This document shows, one piece after another, positions 43,551 to 53,918 of a DNA stretch of 64,000 nucleotides. The translations under genes were made by a program, and so were the position numbers. The notes under the pieces are model-generated. The model was not told the origin of the DNA. It saw nothing but the letters and a program-made list of their open reading frames with translations, and made no database searches. Position 1 is the stretch's first letter. Every line of letters starts with the position of its first letter. Source of the stretch: Xylocopa sonorina (Eukaryota > Arthropoda > Insecta > Hymenoptera > Apidae). The stretch covers positions 3,224,001 to 3,288,000 of the forward strand of contig NC_135202.1 of assembly GCF_050948175.1 (NCBI RefSeq), given 5' to 3'.

Positions 43551-43757
43551 TTTACTATATCGCTGTAAAAATTGTATCTCTCTACGCTGCAATTATTTTT
43601 TATGAAAGCAGAAAAAGGAACTGCTATTTTATTTTAAATATTTGGTAGAAATTAATTAGTTGGATGTAGCTGAAGAAATTTAGGATATAAAAATTGTAGA
43701 CTAATTTAAGGAAGCGAGTGAAAGTTGTTCATCGTAATCGAATAATGCTCGTAACAG

Positions 43758-44032
43758 ATTCACTGGCAGACCCGGCGATCCATCGCCGCCGGTCTTCGAA
43801 CAGATCTTCAAGAACGCCAGATTCGCGCAGGGTGGGAATGCAATTTTTGAAGGACGCGTCAGAGGGAACCCGAAGCCCACCGTGTCCTGGACGCATAAGG
43901 GCGCGCCATTGTTGGAGTCATGGAAAATTCGAATGTCTTACGACGAGAAGACCGGAACTGTCACACTTCAGATCAACCAGATCGGTCCCGGGGACGAGGG
44001 TGAATACACATGCAGCGCTAAAAATCAATACG
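43758..44032 (+). CDS. sls: sls exon 3: most of Ig1
   Basis: The acceptor CGTAACAG ends at 43757; phase 2 entry. The frame gives IFTGRPGDPSPPVFEQIFKN, then RVRGNPKPTVSWTHKGAP and QINQIGPGDEGEYTCSAKNQ. The B-strand Cys is replaced by Gly (IFEGRV); the F-strand Cys is present. This is the best-conserved landmark for the Sls N-terminus. Exit phase 1 before GTGAGT. Confidence 0.97.
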
Positions 44033-44527
44033 GTGAGTTGTTTTCGTTGTTTGAAAAATGATTGATTTTTCAGAATTAATCAGAAATTCTATAGCTTTTA
44101 TGTTAAGTTCTCCACTGATTTCTGGTCTCGATTGAAGGTTGTACTCAGCGAAGATCTACTCAAAAATTGTAATTGACAGACTCATTAATATTCGTCGAAG
44201 AATTATTTTCTATATGCGTTGGAGTATGAAAAGTGGTTTCTTTGTTTGAATACCTTTCCTTCTAAATTTTAGAAACCTATAAAAAATTATAGAAATGTAA
44301 ATAATTGAAGAATCTACTTTTTAAGGTAGAAATATTCTGGTTTATTCACACTGAAGGAAAATATATACAAATACATAGAAAAATATTCTACAAATACATT
44401 TATATTTGATCAAATCAAAATTGGAAACAATCTCCACACAAACAAATACCACGAAAGTCTTTTGATTTCTCGATTTATAATTATTTAAACTTGAAAATGA
44501 TCGCGCAACGATTTTGCTTGTCCGTAG

Positions 44528-44742
44528 GCGAAGCAATCTGCTCTGTTTACATTCAACCAGAAGGATTCGGACCACCGCAGCAGCAAATTGGAGGTTACAG
44601 AAAGGAATATGCGCAGACCTTCCAGTCCACCGAGCAAAAGACTCAAACGGGAACCCAAAGCTTCCAACAACGCAGTTATCAACAAACGATCGACAAACGA
44701 AGCTACGTCAACGGAACTTCCACCAGCATCGAAGATTTCAAG
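44528..44742 (+). CDS. sls: sls exon 4: end of Ig1 and Gln/Ser/Thr-rich linker
   Basis: The acceptor TTGTCCGTAG ends at 44527. The frame GEAICSVYIQPEG closes Ig1. A Gln/Ser/Thr-rich linker follows (QTFQSTEQKTQTGTQSFQQR). Exit phase 0 at AAG before GTAATT. Confidence 0.93.
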
Positions 44743-44852
44743 GTAATTTTTCACGAATAAATACATCGCGCGACACTATACTCTAACGTCACTAATCGCA
44801 AACAGGATTGTTACAAATAAGGATAAAACATCGTCGCACGAATTTTTTGCAG

Positions 44853-45074
44853 GTGGACACGTTCGAATACAGACTACTGCGGGAAACAGAATTTCGAGAG
44901 TCGATTACTCGCCGTTTCGTGGGCGAATCCGACGCGCAGATTTCGACGGTGGTGGATCGTAACTTGGGACCGGTCGCACCTCCGCAGTTCGCGCAGAAAC
45001 CCAGAAACTCGAAGCTCGTCGAAGGATCCGACGCCGTTTTCACTGCGAAAATCTCTGGCAACCCGAAACCAAGA
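44853..45074 (+). CDS. sls: sls exon 5: linker and start of Ig2
   Basis: The acceptor TTTTTTGCAG ends at 44852. A charged linker (FEYRLLRETEFRESITRRFV) leads to APPQFAQKPRNSKLVEGSD and FTAKISGNPKP, the first strands of Ig2, with Ala at the B-strand Cys position. Donor GTAAGC at 45075; phase 0. Confidence 0.92.
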
Positions 45075-45678
45075 GTAAGCGAACGATCTTTCCCTCTTTA
45101 ATTCAATTTACATTAAATATCAAACTATAAGCTTGTGAAAGTCAAAATAACAAGAGAAACAGAGCATAAGGTATGTAGACAAATAACGATAGAAACATAG
45201 GATAAGTTATTTAGAAAAATAACGCCATCACCACTAAAAAAAAAAGAAAGAAATGAATATACATCTTGAAGGTATAAAAATTAAAAATTCTTACGAATAT
45301 GTTGCAAAAATCGAAAATTTGTCCACAAATTTCTTTTTTGTGAGATTTATTATTGCTTCCAATTTTCATTCTATATACTTACATAATAGTAAGTATAATA
45401 GTAACAAATTCTGTACTATATATATGTATATACAATGAAAATCGGAAGTAATTAATAGTCCCTCAAAAAAGAAATTTCTCTGACACTTTTACATTACATC
45501 ATTTCGCTAAATTTTCAATTTATGCAAGATATACGTAAAAGTTTTCACATACTTTTCACACCTTCAAGATGTACATTCATTTCTTGCTCTCATTAGCCCA
45601 ATAAACGCAGTGTAGCATTAATAATTTCGAAGAAACGATCGTGTAAACGTTCTAATAGAAAAACTTCTTTTGTTCCAG

Positions 45679-46016
45679 TTAACTTGGTTCAAGAACGGAC
45701 AGAGGATCCGCGAATCACAGCGCGTGGAGATGAGCTACTCGAACCAGCAGGCCACCTTGAAAATCAGAGTCGCTCTACCGGAAGACAGCGGCCATTACAC
45801 TTTGCTCACAGAGAATCCTCAAGGTTGCACGGTCAGCTCCGCGTACCTGGCGATCGAGTCCAGCGATCAAGTGGATCAAGCCTACCAGGCCCAACGGGAG
45901 ACGGTCAAGACTCAACAAGTGGAATTGACCAGCGAGTCTGACTCTGGGAAAGTTTTGCCACCGAATTTCGTGCGCACCTGCACCGATCGCGAAGCCACCG
46001 AGGGAAAAATGACCAG
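45679..46016 (+). CDS. sls: sls exon 6: rest of Ig2, linker, start of Ig3
   Basis: The acceptor TTGTTCCAG ends at 45678. LTWFKNGQRIRESQRVEMSY and LPEDSGHYTLLTENPQG complete Ig2, which has Leu where the F-strand Cys should be, so both cysteines are missing. A linker with repeated Gln follows, then PPNFVRTCTDREATEGKM starts Ig3. Exit phase 2 before GTACGA. Confidence 0.93.
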
Positions 46017-46558
46017 GTACGATCCGTCCTACGATTTTGGAACTCGTTCGATTACGAACAATCTTTGGCAAAGAAATTTGAAAACCTTTTAAAATGGAAT
46101 AACCATCAATTTTCTGTGTCTCGAAGGTGTTTCGATGAAAAAATTAAATTTTAGTGTATCAATTAGTATATAACATTAAGATAAACAGAGGTACAGTTCG
46201 ATTTGCTCGGAAAATAGTTTTCAATATGAGTGAAAAGTTTGCAGTGCATAAATACGGTAATTATAAGATTAGGGTATTGAGTTTTGTTAGATCGATCACT
46301 TTTGTTACAATTTTTTATTTTCATTTAATCAAATAATTAATAAAAATAAATTATATAATCGAACAGTTTTGATTTTAGTATGAGAAGAGGTAGTTTGTTT
46401 GTAAACAATTTCTAAGTACTAATATTAAAAAAAAAAAGAAAAGAAGACTGCGGTAACCTAATTCGCCTACATTTAAATGTCAAAGCGATTCTTCCGACCC
46501 AGAACAGTTCTTCCAGAACTAGCGATAATATTAAGAACCATGAGAACGTGATTTTCAG

Positions 46559-46907
46559 GTTCGACTGTCGCGTGACAGGTCGTCCGTATCCAGATGTGAC
46601 ATGGTACATAAACGGTCAGCAAGTGGCCAACGACCTGACCCACAAGATCCTCGTGAACGAGTCCGGTAACAACTCACTGATGATCACGAACGTGAGCCGC
46701 GCGGACGCTGGTGTCGTGACCTGCGTCGCAAGAAACAAAGCTGGCGAAACATCGTTCCAGTGCAATTTGACCGTGATCGAGAAGGAGCAGGTGGTCGCGC
46801 CGAAATTCGTCGAACGATTCACCACGACGAACGTGAAAGAGGGAGAACCCGTCGTTTTCATGGCGCGCGCCGTTGGCACCCCTGTACCGCGTATCACCTG
46901 GCAGAAG
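46559..46907 (+). CDS. sls: sls exon 7: rest of Ig3, start of Ig4
   Basis: The acceptor GATTTTCAG ends at 46558. RFDCRVTGRPYPDVTWYING and ADAGVVTCVARNKAGE complete Ig3 (both Cys). IEKEQVVAPKFVERF starts Ig4 almost without a linker; FMARAVGTPVPRITWQK has Ala at the Cys position. Exit phase 0 before GTCAGT. Confidence 0.95.
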
Positions 46908-47159
46908 GTCAGTTAATCGACGTTCAATCACAGCTTGATACCTCATATTAATCATATTAATTTGAAAAAGCAAAATTAAGAATGTCATAAACGTGTAACG
47001 GCAAGACTTTGTTTAACAAATAACTGTGTACTGTATGGAAGGATTCTTAAAACCATGCTCACCCTTGCGAATATTTAAACTTTTCTTACTTTTGATACTC
47101 GCGGTGCTTCATCCAGATATTCATTAATGCTATGTTAAAATAAGGAAAAGTGCCAAAAA

Positions 47160-47181
47160 CGACGCGCACTAAAAATATCAG
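47160..47181. repeat. 22-mer shared with 39142-39163
   Basis: CGACGCGCACTAAAAATATC at 47160 differs at one base from CGACGCGCACCAAAAATATC at 39142; both continue AG. The shared 22 bases sit in two different sls introns and may be the core of a dispersed repeat. Confidence 0.6.
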
Positions 47182-47316
47182 GCGTTTGGAAGATACAGAG
47201 TTTTGCTTTGAGAAGTTCAATTACTTCATTAATTTTAATTTTGACATTTACATAAAAATTGCCATTACTCTGGCATCCCTTTGCCTCGTGCCGCCTGGCA
47301 AAAATACTTGATGTGA

Positions 47317-47447
47317 TTAACCCTTTGACTACGGCAGACTTTCTTTGCATTCTGCATTATGGCGTTGCAATTTTTCTAAGCGCCTACAGAGTCATAAGCG
47401 GAAATTTTTCAGGCGTCTTCAGGTGCCAACAGTAGTCGAAAGGTTAA
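47317..47447. mobile_element. MITE-like element, TTAACC(C)TTT terminal repeats
   Basis: The left end is TTAACCCTTTGACTAC; the right end read on the other strand is TTAACCTTTCGACTAC. The 131 bp between have no coding capacity. Both ends keep TTAA. Confidence 0.65.
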
Positions 47448-47563
47448 AGCAGAATAGTTTCTTTATTTGCAACAGCTTACCGTTACTTCGAACAAACGAA
47501 CAAAGAATTGTAGAAGATTGAGACATTTAAACAGTGACCGAGATGATGAAATAAAAATTACAG

Positions 47564-47802
47564 GATGGAGTGCCGATAACACCTGGACCGGATATGCGTA
47601 TATCGACGGACGGCAGCGGAGCTTCGACATTGGACATACCCTGCGCGAAATTGTCGGATGCAGCTTGGTACCAGTGCACAGCGCAGAATGTAGCCGGCTC
47701 TACAGCCACCCGAGCGCGGCTCTTCGTGGAGACACCGAAAGGAGTAGCCCCCGAACCAAGACGCCTGAATTTACCCCGACCGACGAAAGTCATCGAACCA
47801 GA
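47564..47802 (+). CDS. sls: sls exon 8: rest of Ig4 and Pro-rich linker
   Basis: The acceptor AAAATTACAG ends at 47563. DGVPITPGPDMRISTDGSGA and DAAWYQCTAQNVAGSTATRA complete Ig4; the linker EPRRLNLPRPTKVIEPE follows. Exit phase 2 before GTAAGC. Confidence 0.93.
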
Positions 47803-48013
47803 GTAAGCTTATATCCACTTCTATTTATCGAACATTCATTCCTACTAGAAAAAAGCAATTATAATCGTGCATTTTTCCATATATCTGCGGAATAATGTTG
47901 TTATTTTATCCTCATGCAAACTGTCTAGACTAGGAGGAACAATGGTAGGAATTTTCGCTGAATTTAAGCTTTGTTTGCGAACGATGAAGTTGACGATTAA
48001 AATTATTTCATAG

Positions 48014-48243
48014 ACCAGCACCTGGCCCCGAAGTGATTTACTTGAGACACGTGGAACGCGCCAAGCCGTATTTGCCTCCACCTGAAGAGGACCGAGTTTA
48101 TCCACCGCCGCGTTTCATCATACCGTTAAAGGACGTCCATCAGATCGAGGGTGGACGTATTCACTTCGAGGCCAGAATCGAACCGGTGGGCGATCCCACT
48201 ATGAGGGTAGAGTGGTACGTCAATGGAAGAGCTCTCGATGCGA
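48014..48243 (+). CDS. sls: sls exon 9: Pro-rich linker and first half of Ig5
   Basis: The acceptor TATTTCATAG ends at 48013. YLRHVERAKPYLPPPEEDRV leads to PPRFIIPLKDVHQIEGGRIH and EPVGDPTMRVEWYVNGRALD. From here the kettin-type Ig consensus (HFEARxEPVGDPTMxVEWxxNGR) begins. Exit phase 1 before GTGAGT. Confidence 0.95.
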
Positions 48244-48384
48244 GTGAGTATCCTTCGATATATGCACCTAAATTTCTATACTTCCAATGCAATGGAATAT
48301 TTCGATCTTCTGGTTTTTCAATATCTCAGAAATTACGCGGAGCTTCGATTCTGATATCTTAATCGAGACGCAATTTTATTCCAG

Positions 48385-48528
48385 GCTCCCGGGCGACTTC
48401 CATTTTCCGATTTGGCTTCATTTCTCTCGACCTGATCAGCATCGTCCTTCAAGACAGCGGCGAGTATTTGTGCCGCGTTGTAAGTTCGACTGGAGTCGCC
48501 GAATCACGAGCCACCCTCAGCGTGACGC
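48385..48528 (+). CDS. sls: sls exon 10: second half of Ig5 (144-nt module)
   Basis: The acceptor TTATTCCAG ends at 48384. SRATSIFRFGFISLDLISIV and DSGEYLCRVVSSTGVAESRA complete Ig5. This is the first of four exons of exactly 144 nt, phase 1 to phase 1, that encode the same half of an Ig domain. Confidence 0.95.
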
Positions 48529-48610
48529 GTACGTCCTCACCTTTATCGCACTTCATTTAACAATCTCGGTTGCGACTGATCCGATTTAACGCGAGCGAAT
48601 TTCGTTGCAG

Positions 48611-48868
48611 CACGCGCAACAATCGAACAGGCTAGCCAACACCCCGACAGCCTCCAGTACATCCAACAGCTCGAGGATTACAGCAAATATCAAAGGCAGG
48701 AGAGTGTGGAGGAGATCTCTTCACAGCGGCCGGCCTTCATCCGACCGCTCCAGGATCTAGGAGAGCTGCAAGAGGGTCGTAACGCCCATTTCGAGGCGCA
48801 ACTGACCCCCGTCAGCGATCCCACGATGAAAGTGGAGTGGTACAAGGATGGCAGGCCAATCACAGCTA
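48611..48868 (+). CDS. sls: sls exon 11: kettin linker and first half of Ig6
   Basis: The acceptor TTCGTTGCAG ends at 48610. The linker carries the recurring pattern QxPxSLQYIQQLEDYSKYQR; RPAFIRPLQDLGELQEGR starts Ig6, with Ala at the first Cys position (HFEAQL). Exit phase 1. Confidence 0.95.
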
Positions 48869-48946
48869 GTAAATATCCTCTGTCGACCGTATCTTTGCTC
48901 TGACTTAACCATTTCGAGGATTCTAATTAACAATGACGCGCTTTAG

Positions 48947-49090
48947 GCTCAAGAATCACGACCATCTTCAACTTCGGATACGTCTCGCTCAATATATTGC
49001 ACCTACGAGCTGAAGATGCAGGTTCTTACACAGTAAGAGCTGTGAACCGCTTGGGAGAGGCCGTCAGCTCCGCGTCTCTTCGTGTCTTTG
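48947..49090 (+). CDS. sls: sls exon 12: second half of Ig6 (144-nt module, GC donor)
   Basis: The acceptor GCGCTTTAG ends at 48946. SRITTIFNFGYVSLNILHLR and AEDAGSYTVRAVNRLGEAVS complete Ig6, with Val at the F-strand Cys position. The only donor that keeps phase and the 144-nt length is G before GCAAGT at 49091, a GC-AG intron. The nearby GTATCT at 49095 would shift the frame. Confidence 0.9.
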
Positions 49091-49172
49091 GCAAGTATCT
49101 CGCAGACGATAGAACAAAGGTCCACTTGGAAATATCCTTGCGATAACATTTTTCTTTTTTATTGTTGCGCAG

Positions 49173-49445
49173 CACGCACAAGCGTTACTTCCGATCTTGG
49201 AATCCCCGAGCAACAGAGGTACATCGAGGCTGCCGAGGAGCTGGAAGCTTATCAACAGGCTATGCAACAGAAGTACATACAGGAGCAGCCTGAACCGACT
49301 AGCCCACCGGAATTCAAATCGCCCATCAAGGATCAGAACAGCATACGAGAAGGCGGATTTGCTCATTTCGAAGCACGCCTAGAGCCAGTCGGCGACTCCG
49401 AACTGAGAGTCGAGTGGCTCAAGGACGGACGCCCTGTAGAAGCAA
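49173..49445 (+). CDS. sls: sls exon 13: linker and first half of Ig7
   Basis: The acceptor GTTGCGCAG ends at 49172. The linker is unusual: EQQRYIEAAEELEAYQQAMQ then QKYIQEQPEP, Gln/Glu/Ala-rich and probably helical. PPEFKSPIKDQNSIREGG starts Ig7 (first Cys replaced by Ala). Exit phase 1 before GTAAGT. Confidence 0.95.
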
Positions 49446-49892
49446 GTAAGTTCGAATCCCTTTGCAATTTTTTTCAATTTCGAAACAAACGTAGCTATGG
49501 ATTTCTACAGTGGTAGAATTACGGAATCCGTTTGTTTCCTTTTTTTACGCGGAGAAATCTTCGTGGATATCCGAAGGTGTGGAAAACTCTTTCGAACGCG
49601 TTCAACCTCTTTCTGCGAATTAGAGAATCCTAGAATCTTGAAATTGTGAAACTTTACGCGAGTAGAATTCTAGAATTTTATGCTTTCAGTAGAACGCTCG
49701 TAGCAGGAATTTGCGATCGTGAAAATTCCTGAACCGTAGAATCTCAGAAACGTGGAGCCTTGAAGCTAGCTCAAATTTCGAAGTAAACTCCTAAGATTTT
49801 AGAACTGCAAAACTATAAAATCGTAGCTTCATCGCTTAACCCTCTTCATTCCCAAAATTCCTCGAGCTACAAAAGGCAAACTTGTCCAACAG

Positions 49893-50438
49893 GTTCACGG
49901 ATCACGACATTCTTCAACTTCGGTTACGTGGCATTGACCATCAAGTACGTAACGATTCACGACGTCGGTGTATATACTTGTCGCGCGTACAATCGCGTGG
50001 GCGAGGCGCACACGACCGCTCAACTGAGCGTGATCAGCAAGAACGACGTCATCTACGACAGCCAACACCCGACTGGACTTCAAAAGATCCAGACGCTGGA
50101 GGATTCCAGCAGATACTCGCGACAAATACAAGAAGAAACGCAGGTGACCCAGGCGCCACGATTCCTGGGCACCCTGAAGGGTACCAATAAGATCGTGGAG
50201 GGTCAGCGCGCACATTTTGAAGCTCGCGTCGAACCGCAAAGCGATTTGACCATGAAAATCGAATGGTATCACAATGGAAAAGCCATCACGGCTGCGAACA
50301 GAATTCAGACCTACCACGACTTTGGATACGTGGCTATCGATATTCTTCAGGTCAGACCTGAGGACGCTGGTACCTACACTGTCGTCGCTAGAAACGCCCT
50401 CGGAGAGGCTCAGTTGTCCGCCACCATGGTTGTAGAAA
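49893..50438 (+). CDS. sls: sls exon 14: end of Ig7, linker, all of Ig8
   Basis: The acceptor TTGTCCAACAG ends at 49892. SRITTFFNFGYVALTIKYVT closes Ig7 (F-strand Cys present). A linker of the kettin type (YDSQHPTGLQKIQTLEDSSR) and APRFLGTLKGTNKIVEGQ to ATMVVE give Ig8, with Ala and Val at the two Cys positions. Exit phase 1. Confidence 0.96.
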
Positions 50439-50555
50439 GTAAGTGTTCGAAGCTTTCTAATTGACAGTAGATACAATCGTTTAAGATACATAGCTGCTCT
50501 ATAAATAAAAACGTTAGTAATTTATTGCGCTTCGTATCATTCCGCCATATTGGTG

Positions 50556-50820
50556 TTAACCCTTTGCACTCGGATGTCCCCTTCGAGAGGACATCGCAAG
50601 TCTAGCATATCATTTGGACGTCCCCTTTTGGAGAATTAATCAGTGATTACGAATGTTAAACTTATTACACCGCAACTTCTTCAAAAATGCATATTTCCCT
50701 CAAGTTTTCTGTTAAAATGGAAAACTACTATCGCTGGAAATATTTAGTTTAGTAGTTTCTATTGCTAACGTTTATCAGCAATTGAAAATTGTTAGAAAAA
50801 TGCCGAGTTGAAAGGGTTGA
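50556..50820. mobile_element. MITE-like element, TTAACCCTTTGCACTCGG ends
   Basis: The left end is TTAACCCTTTGCACTCGG; the right end read on the other strand is TCAACCCTTTCAACTCGG (15 of 18 agree). The 265 bp contain a small inner hairpin (GATGTCC...GGACATC) and no coding frame. It is the longest of four related elements in the window. Confidence 0.65.
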
Positions 50821-50919
50821 TATCGAGCAGCAAGTAGAATCCGTAAGAAAATTTTAAATAGCAATTAATAAGAATTGTAACATAAACACACTTCAATTCT
50901 ACATTTATTATAATTCCAG

Positions 50920-51397
50920 CACGTTCGAGCATAGACACCAGCAGCATGCATCGCACATCGTACGAGAAAACGCAACGCCTCGAAGAATCAAAGTTCGTCG
51001 AGCCTCAGTATCACATCGAGGAGATCTCGAAATCGAAGCCCATCTTCGTGCAACCACTGAGCGACCCCAAGCCAGTGAGCGAGGGCAAGAACATCCACTT
51101 GGAGTGCCGTTTGGAGCCCATGGGCGATCCTACAATGAGAGTCGAATGGTTCCAAAACGGACGTCCAGTTACCGTTGGCTCTAGATTCAGAACTTACTAC
51201 GACTTTGGCTTCGTCGCTTTGGACATCGTTCATTCGACCGTCCTCGACTCTGGAGAATACACCGTCAGAGCCACCAATCACCTTGGCACTGCTCATACCT
51301 CAGCCTGCGTCAGAGTAATCGGAAAGTCCGATGTGGTTACGGAAACTCAACACGAGCAATCGCTCGAGCAGATTCAAATGCTGGAAGATGCATCAAG
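50920..51397 (+). CDS. sls: sls exon 15: linker, Ig9, next linker
   Basis: The acceptor ATAATTCCAG ends at 50919. The linker is atypical (SSMHRTSYEKTQRLEESKFV). KPIFVQPLSDPKPVSEGK to ACVRVIG is Ig9 (first Cys present, second replaced by Val). The next linker QSLEQIQMLEDAS is cut in phase 2 by a weak donor, GTTGGT. Confidence 0.94.
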
Positions 51398-51847
51398 GTT
51401 GGTAACTTTTACTAAATTTTATGGTTTTATGTGTACCATTATAAATTGTCAAATTTTTTCTTTTAATAATTCCAAATTTATAAAATAATGTATAATTACG
51501 ATAGATAAAATTCTTATTTACGCTTTTAATATTCTACTCCAATTTATGGAGACAAAAAATATATTTAACTCAGATAATTTTATATACCGAAATACTTGTT
51601 ACGTCTGAGTTAAAATTATTAATTAAAATAATACTTTTTGTAACGATTATTTTATATCCTTCAACTTCTAACAGTGTCACCGCAAATATTATTTTTAGAG
51701 AATATTTTCCATCGCAGAGAAATGTTTATTTCAAAGAACACATTTCGAATAATATTTTGGAAAATATTTCTATTTTCTTCTGACTTAGCGTCGGTCCAAC
51801 CGCGCTAATTCCCTTCCCACGGCATTAAATTTCCATTCTGCGCGCAG

Positions 51848-52428
51848 ATATCGCAGGACCCAACAGGAAGAGGTGACAGTGATGCAGGCACCGCAATTCA
51901 CACGCCCCCTGCACAACATCGAGACCGTAGAACTAACAAACGTCCACCTCGAGTGCCGTCTTCAGCCAGTGGGCGACGCTACCATGAAAGTGGAATGGTT
52001 CGTCAATGGCAGACCAGTAAAAACAGGCCACCGATTCAGACCATCGTACGAGTTCGACTACGTCGCCCTCGACATCCTCGGCGTTTACCCCGACGACTCA
52101 GGCGTCTACACTTGCCAAGCCAGAAATCAACTTGGCGAAGCCGTCACTTCCTGTTCCGTGAGAGTGCACGCGAAGAAAGACCTGCTCCTGGAGTCCCAAC
52201 ATCCTGAGGGTCTGGAACGGATTCAATACCTCGAAGATGCCTCGAGATATAAGAGACACGAACTGGTCGACGAGGTCGTCAACGTGAAACCACGATTCAT
52301 CACGGCGCCGAAAAATCAAGAGAACCTTCGCGAGGGACAACACGCTCACTTCGAGTGCAAATTAGAACCTGTGACCGATTCGAACTTGAAGGTTGAATGG
52401 TTTAAGAACGGTCGTCCGGTTACGATAG
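51848..52428 (+). CDS. sls: sls exon 16: Ig10, linker, first half of Ig11
   Basis: The acceptor TGCGCGCAG ends at 51847; phase 2 entry restores the linker Ser-Arg-Tyr. APQFTRPLHNIETVELTN to CSVRVHA is Ig10 with both cysteines. The linker LLESQHPEGLERIQYLEDAS is standard. KPRFITAPKNQENLREGQ starts Ig11. Exit phase 1 before GTGAGT. Confidence 0.96.
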
Positions 52429-52844
52429 GTGAGTGGAATTTCTTTATCGTTCACTGAATTCTTTTTACAAATTTTATTCTTTTTAACCGTTCGACTGAGA
52501 GATTAAGTGCCACAGTGCACACTTTTGGAGTTGTAACTGTATTAGATGCGAAAAACATGAAAATACTAATACTTGTTGTCGCGGTAGAAGTAAAGTGGTA
52601 GAATCCGAAATTTTAATCGTAACCAGTTAATATTTTAGAATCGTTGCTGAAAATTATAATGCTTGAGAATGGAAGCGAAAAAAATAGAAGCTCGTACGTT
52701 TGTTCAATGCCTAGAATCGCGTTTTCGTAATTTATGGACAGCTTCATCCTCTGCGATTTCGATTTCGAGGTATTCATAAAAAAAATATCTGTAGTAAAGA
52801 ATTTTTAATTTTCAACTCTTTTTTTCTTATTTTCCACTATCCAG

Positions 52845-53387
52845 GACACCGATTCCGTCCGATACACGACTTCGGCTACGTCGCTCTGGACGTGATCGAT
52901 CTGATCGCCGAGGATTCTGGCACGTACACGTGTCGCGCTGTCAACCTGGTTGGCAGCGACGAGGTGTCCTGCACTCTGACCTGCCGATCGACCGCTCAGA
53001 TTCTGACTGACACCAAGAACGAGCTCGGCCTCGAGCAGATTCAGTACCTCGAGGACAGAACGAAATACCAACGGCAGGAGGACGTCGAGGAAACGACCAC
53101 CCAGGCGCCGATCTTCACCACGTCCTTGAACAACGTGGAGATCAAGGAAGGGCAGAGAGCTCACTTCGAGTGCAGGCTCATCCCCGTATCCGACGCGACC
53201 ATGAAAGTTGAATGGTTCCACAACAACAAACCGGTGAAAGCTGGCTCCAGATTCGTCGAGACGAACAGCTTTGGCTTCGTGGCGTTGGACATCATGTACG
53301 CCTACCCGGAAGACTCCGGCACCTACACCTGCCGTGCCAAGAACATCATCGGAGAGGCCATTACATCCGCCAATGCGGTCGTGCACT
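52845..53387 (+). CDS. sls: sls exon 17: end of Ig11, linker, all of Ig12
   Basis: The acceptor CACTATCCAG ends at 52844. GHRFRPIHDFGYVALDVIDL closes Ig11 (both Cys). The linker contains ELGLEQIQYLEDRTKYQR. APIFTTSLNNVEIKEGQ to NAVVH is Ig12 with both Cys. Exit phase 1 before GTAAGT. Confidence 0.97.
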
Positions 53388-53666
53388 GTAAGTTTGATCG
53401 TTACTATAGAAAATCAAATATTCAGAGTTTATCTTCAGTTTCGGTATTTTAAATTCTGTTCCTGTTGACTGAAAGTTTCAAGTTTGGAAATCTCTGGTGT
53501 TCATCGAGATAAGACGAGGTAACAATGCTTTTGCATTGTGTGACAGAGGACTATTTGTCTGATATTTGTCTGATTAGTCTGCTTGGAATTAATTGCGATG
53601 TGAGAAGAAGATATACGTCGGTTGTTAAGAAATATTCTGTTTAAAGTTTATAGTAAAACGCTTAGA

Positions 53667-53850
53667 TTAACACGTTAACGTAAATGTCGTCTATAGACGT
53701 CCATCAATTTTTAGAAAAATTTGTTAGAAAAAATAATAATTTTATTCTGTAAATTTGGAATGTTCAATCGGACCGCTCAAGAATCAATAGATTAAGTAAA
53801 TTAGCTTTTATCGTTTATCATCCAATTCAGAGCGAGCGTCAACGTGTTAA
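53667..53850. mobile_element. MITE-like element, TTAACACGTT terminal repeats
   Basis: The left end is TTAACACGTTAACG; the right end read on the other strand is TTAACACGTTGACG (13 of 14). The span is 184 bp, AT-rich and noncoding. The termini differ from the CCCTTT elements, so it is probably a second family that also sits at TTAA. Confidence 0.65.
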
Positions 53851-53918
53851 AGTATATTATTTTGAAGTAATTAATTGTAATGCATTCTAAAATATTTTAT
53901 TATCTGTCTCTTGAACAG

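Noticed and set aside
48287..48589. Frame overlapping sls exon 10 in another phase
   Set aside because: Shadow frame; the phase that continues Ig5 is the real one.
49091..49098. GT donor at 49095 for sls exon 12
   Set aside because: Would put exon 13 out of frame and make the exon 148 nt instead of 144.
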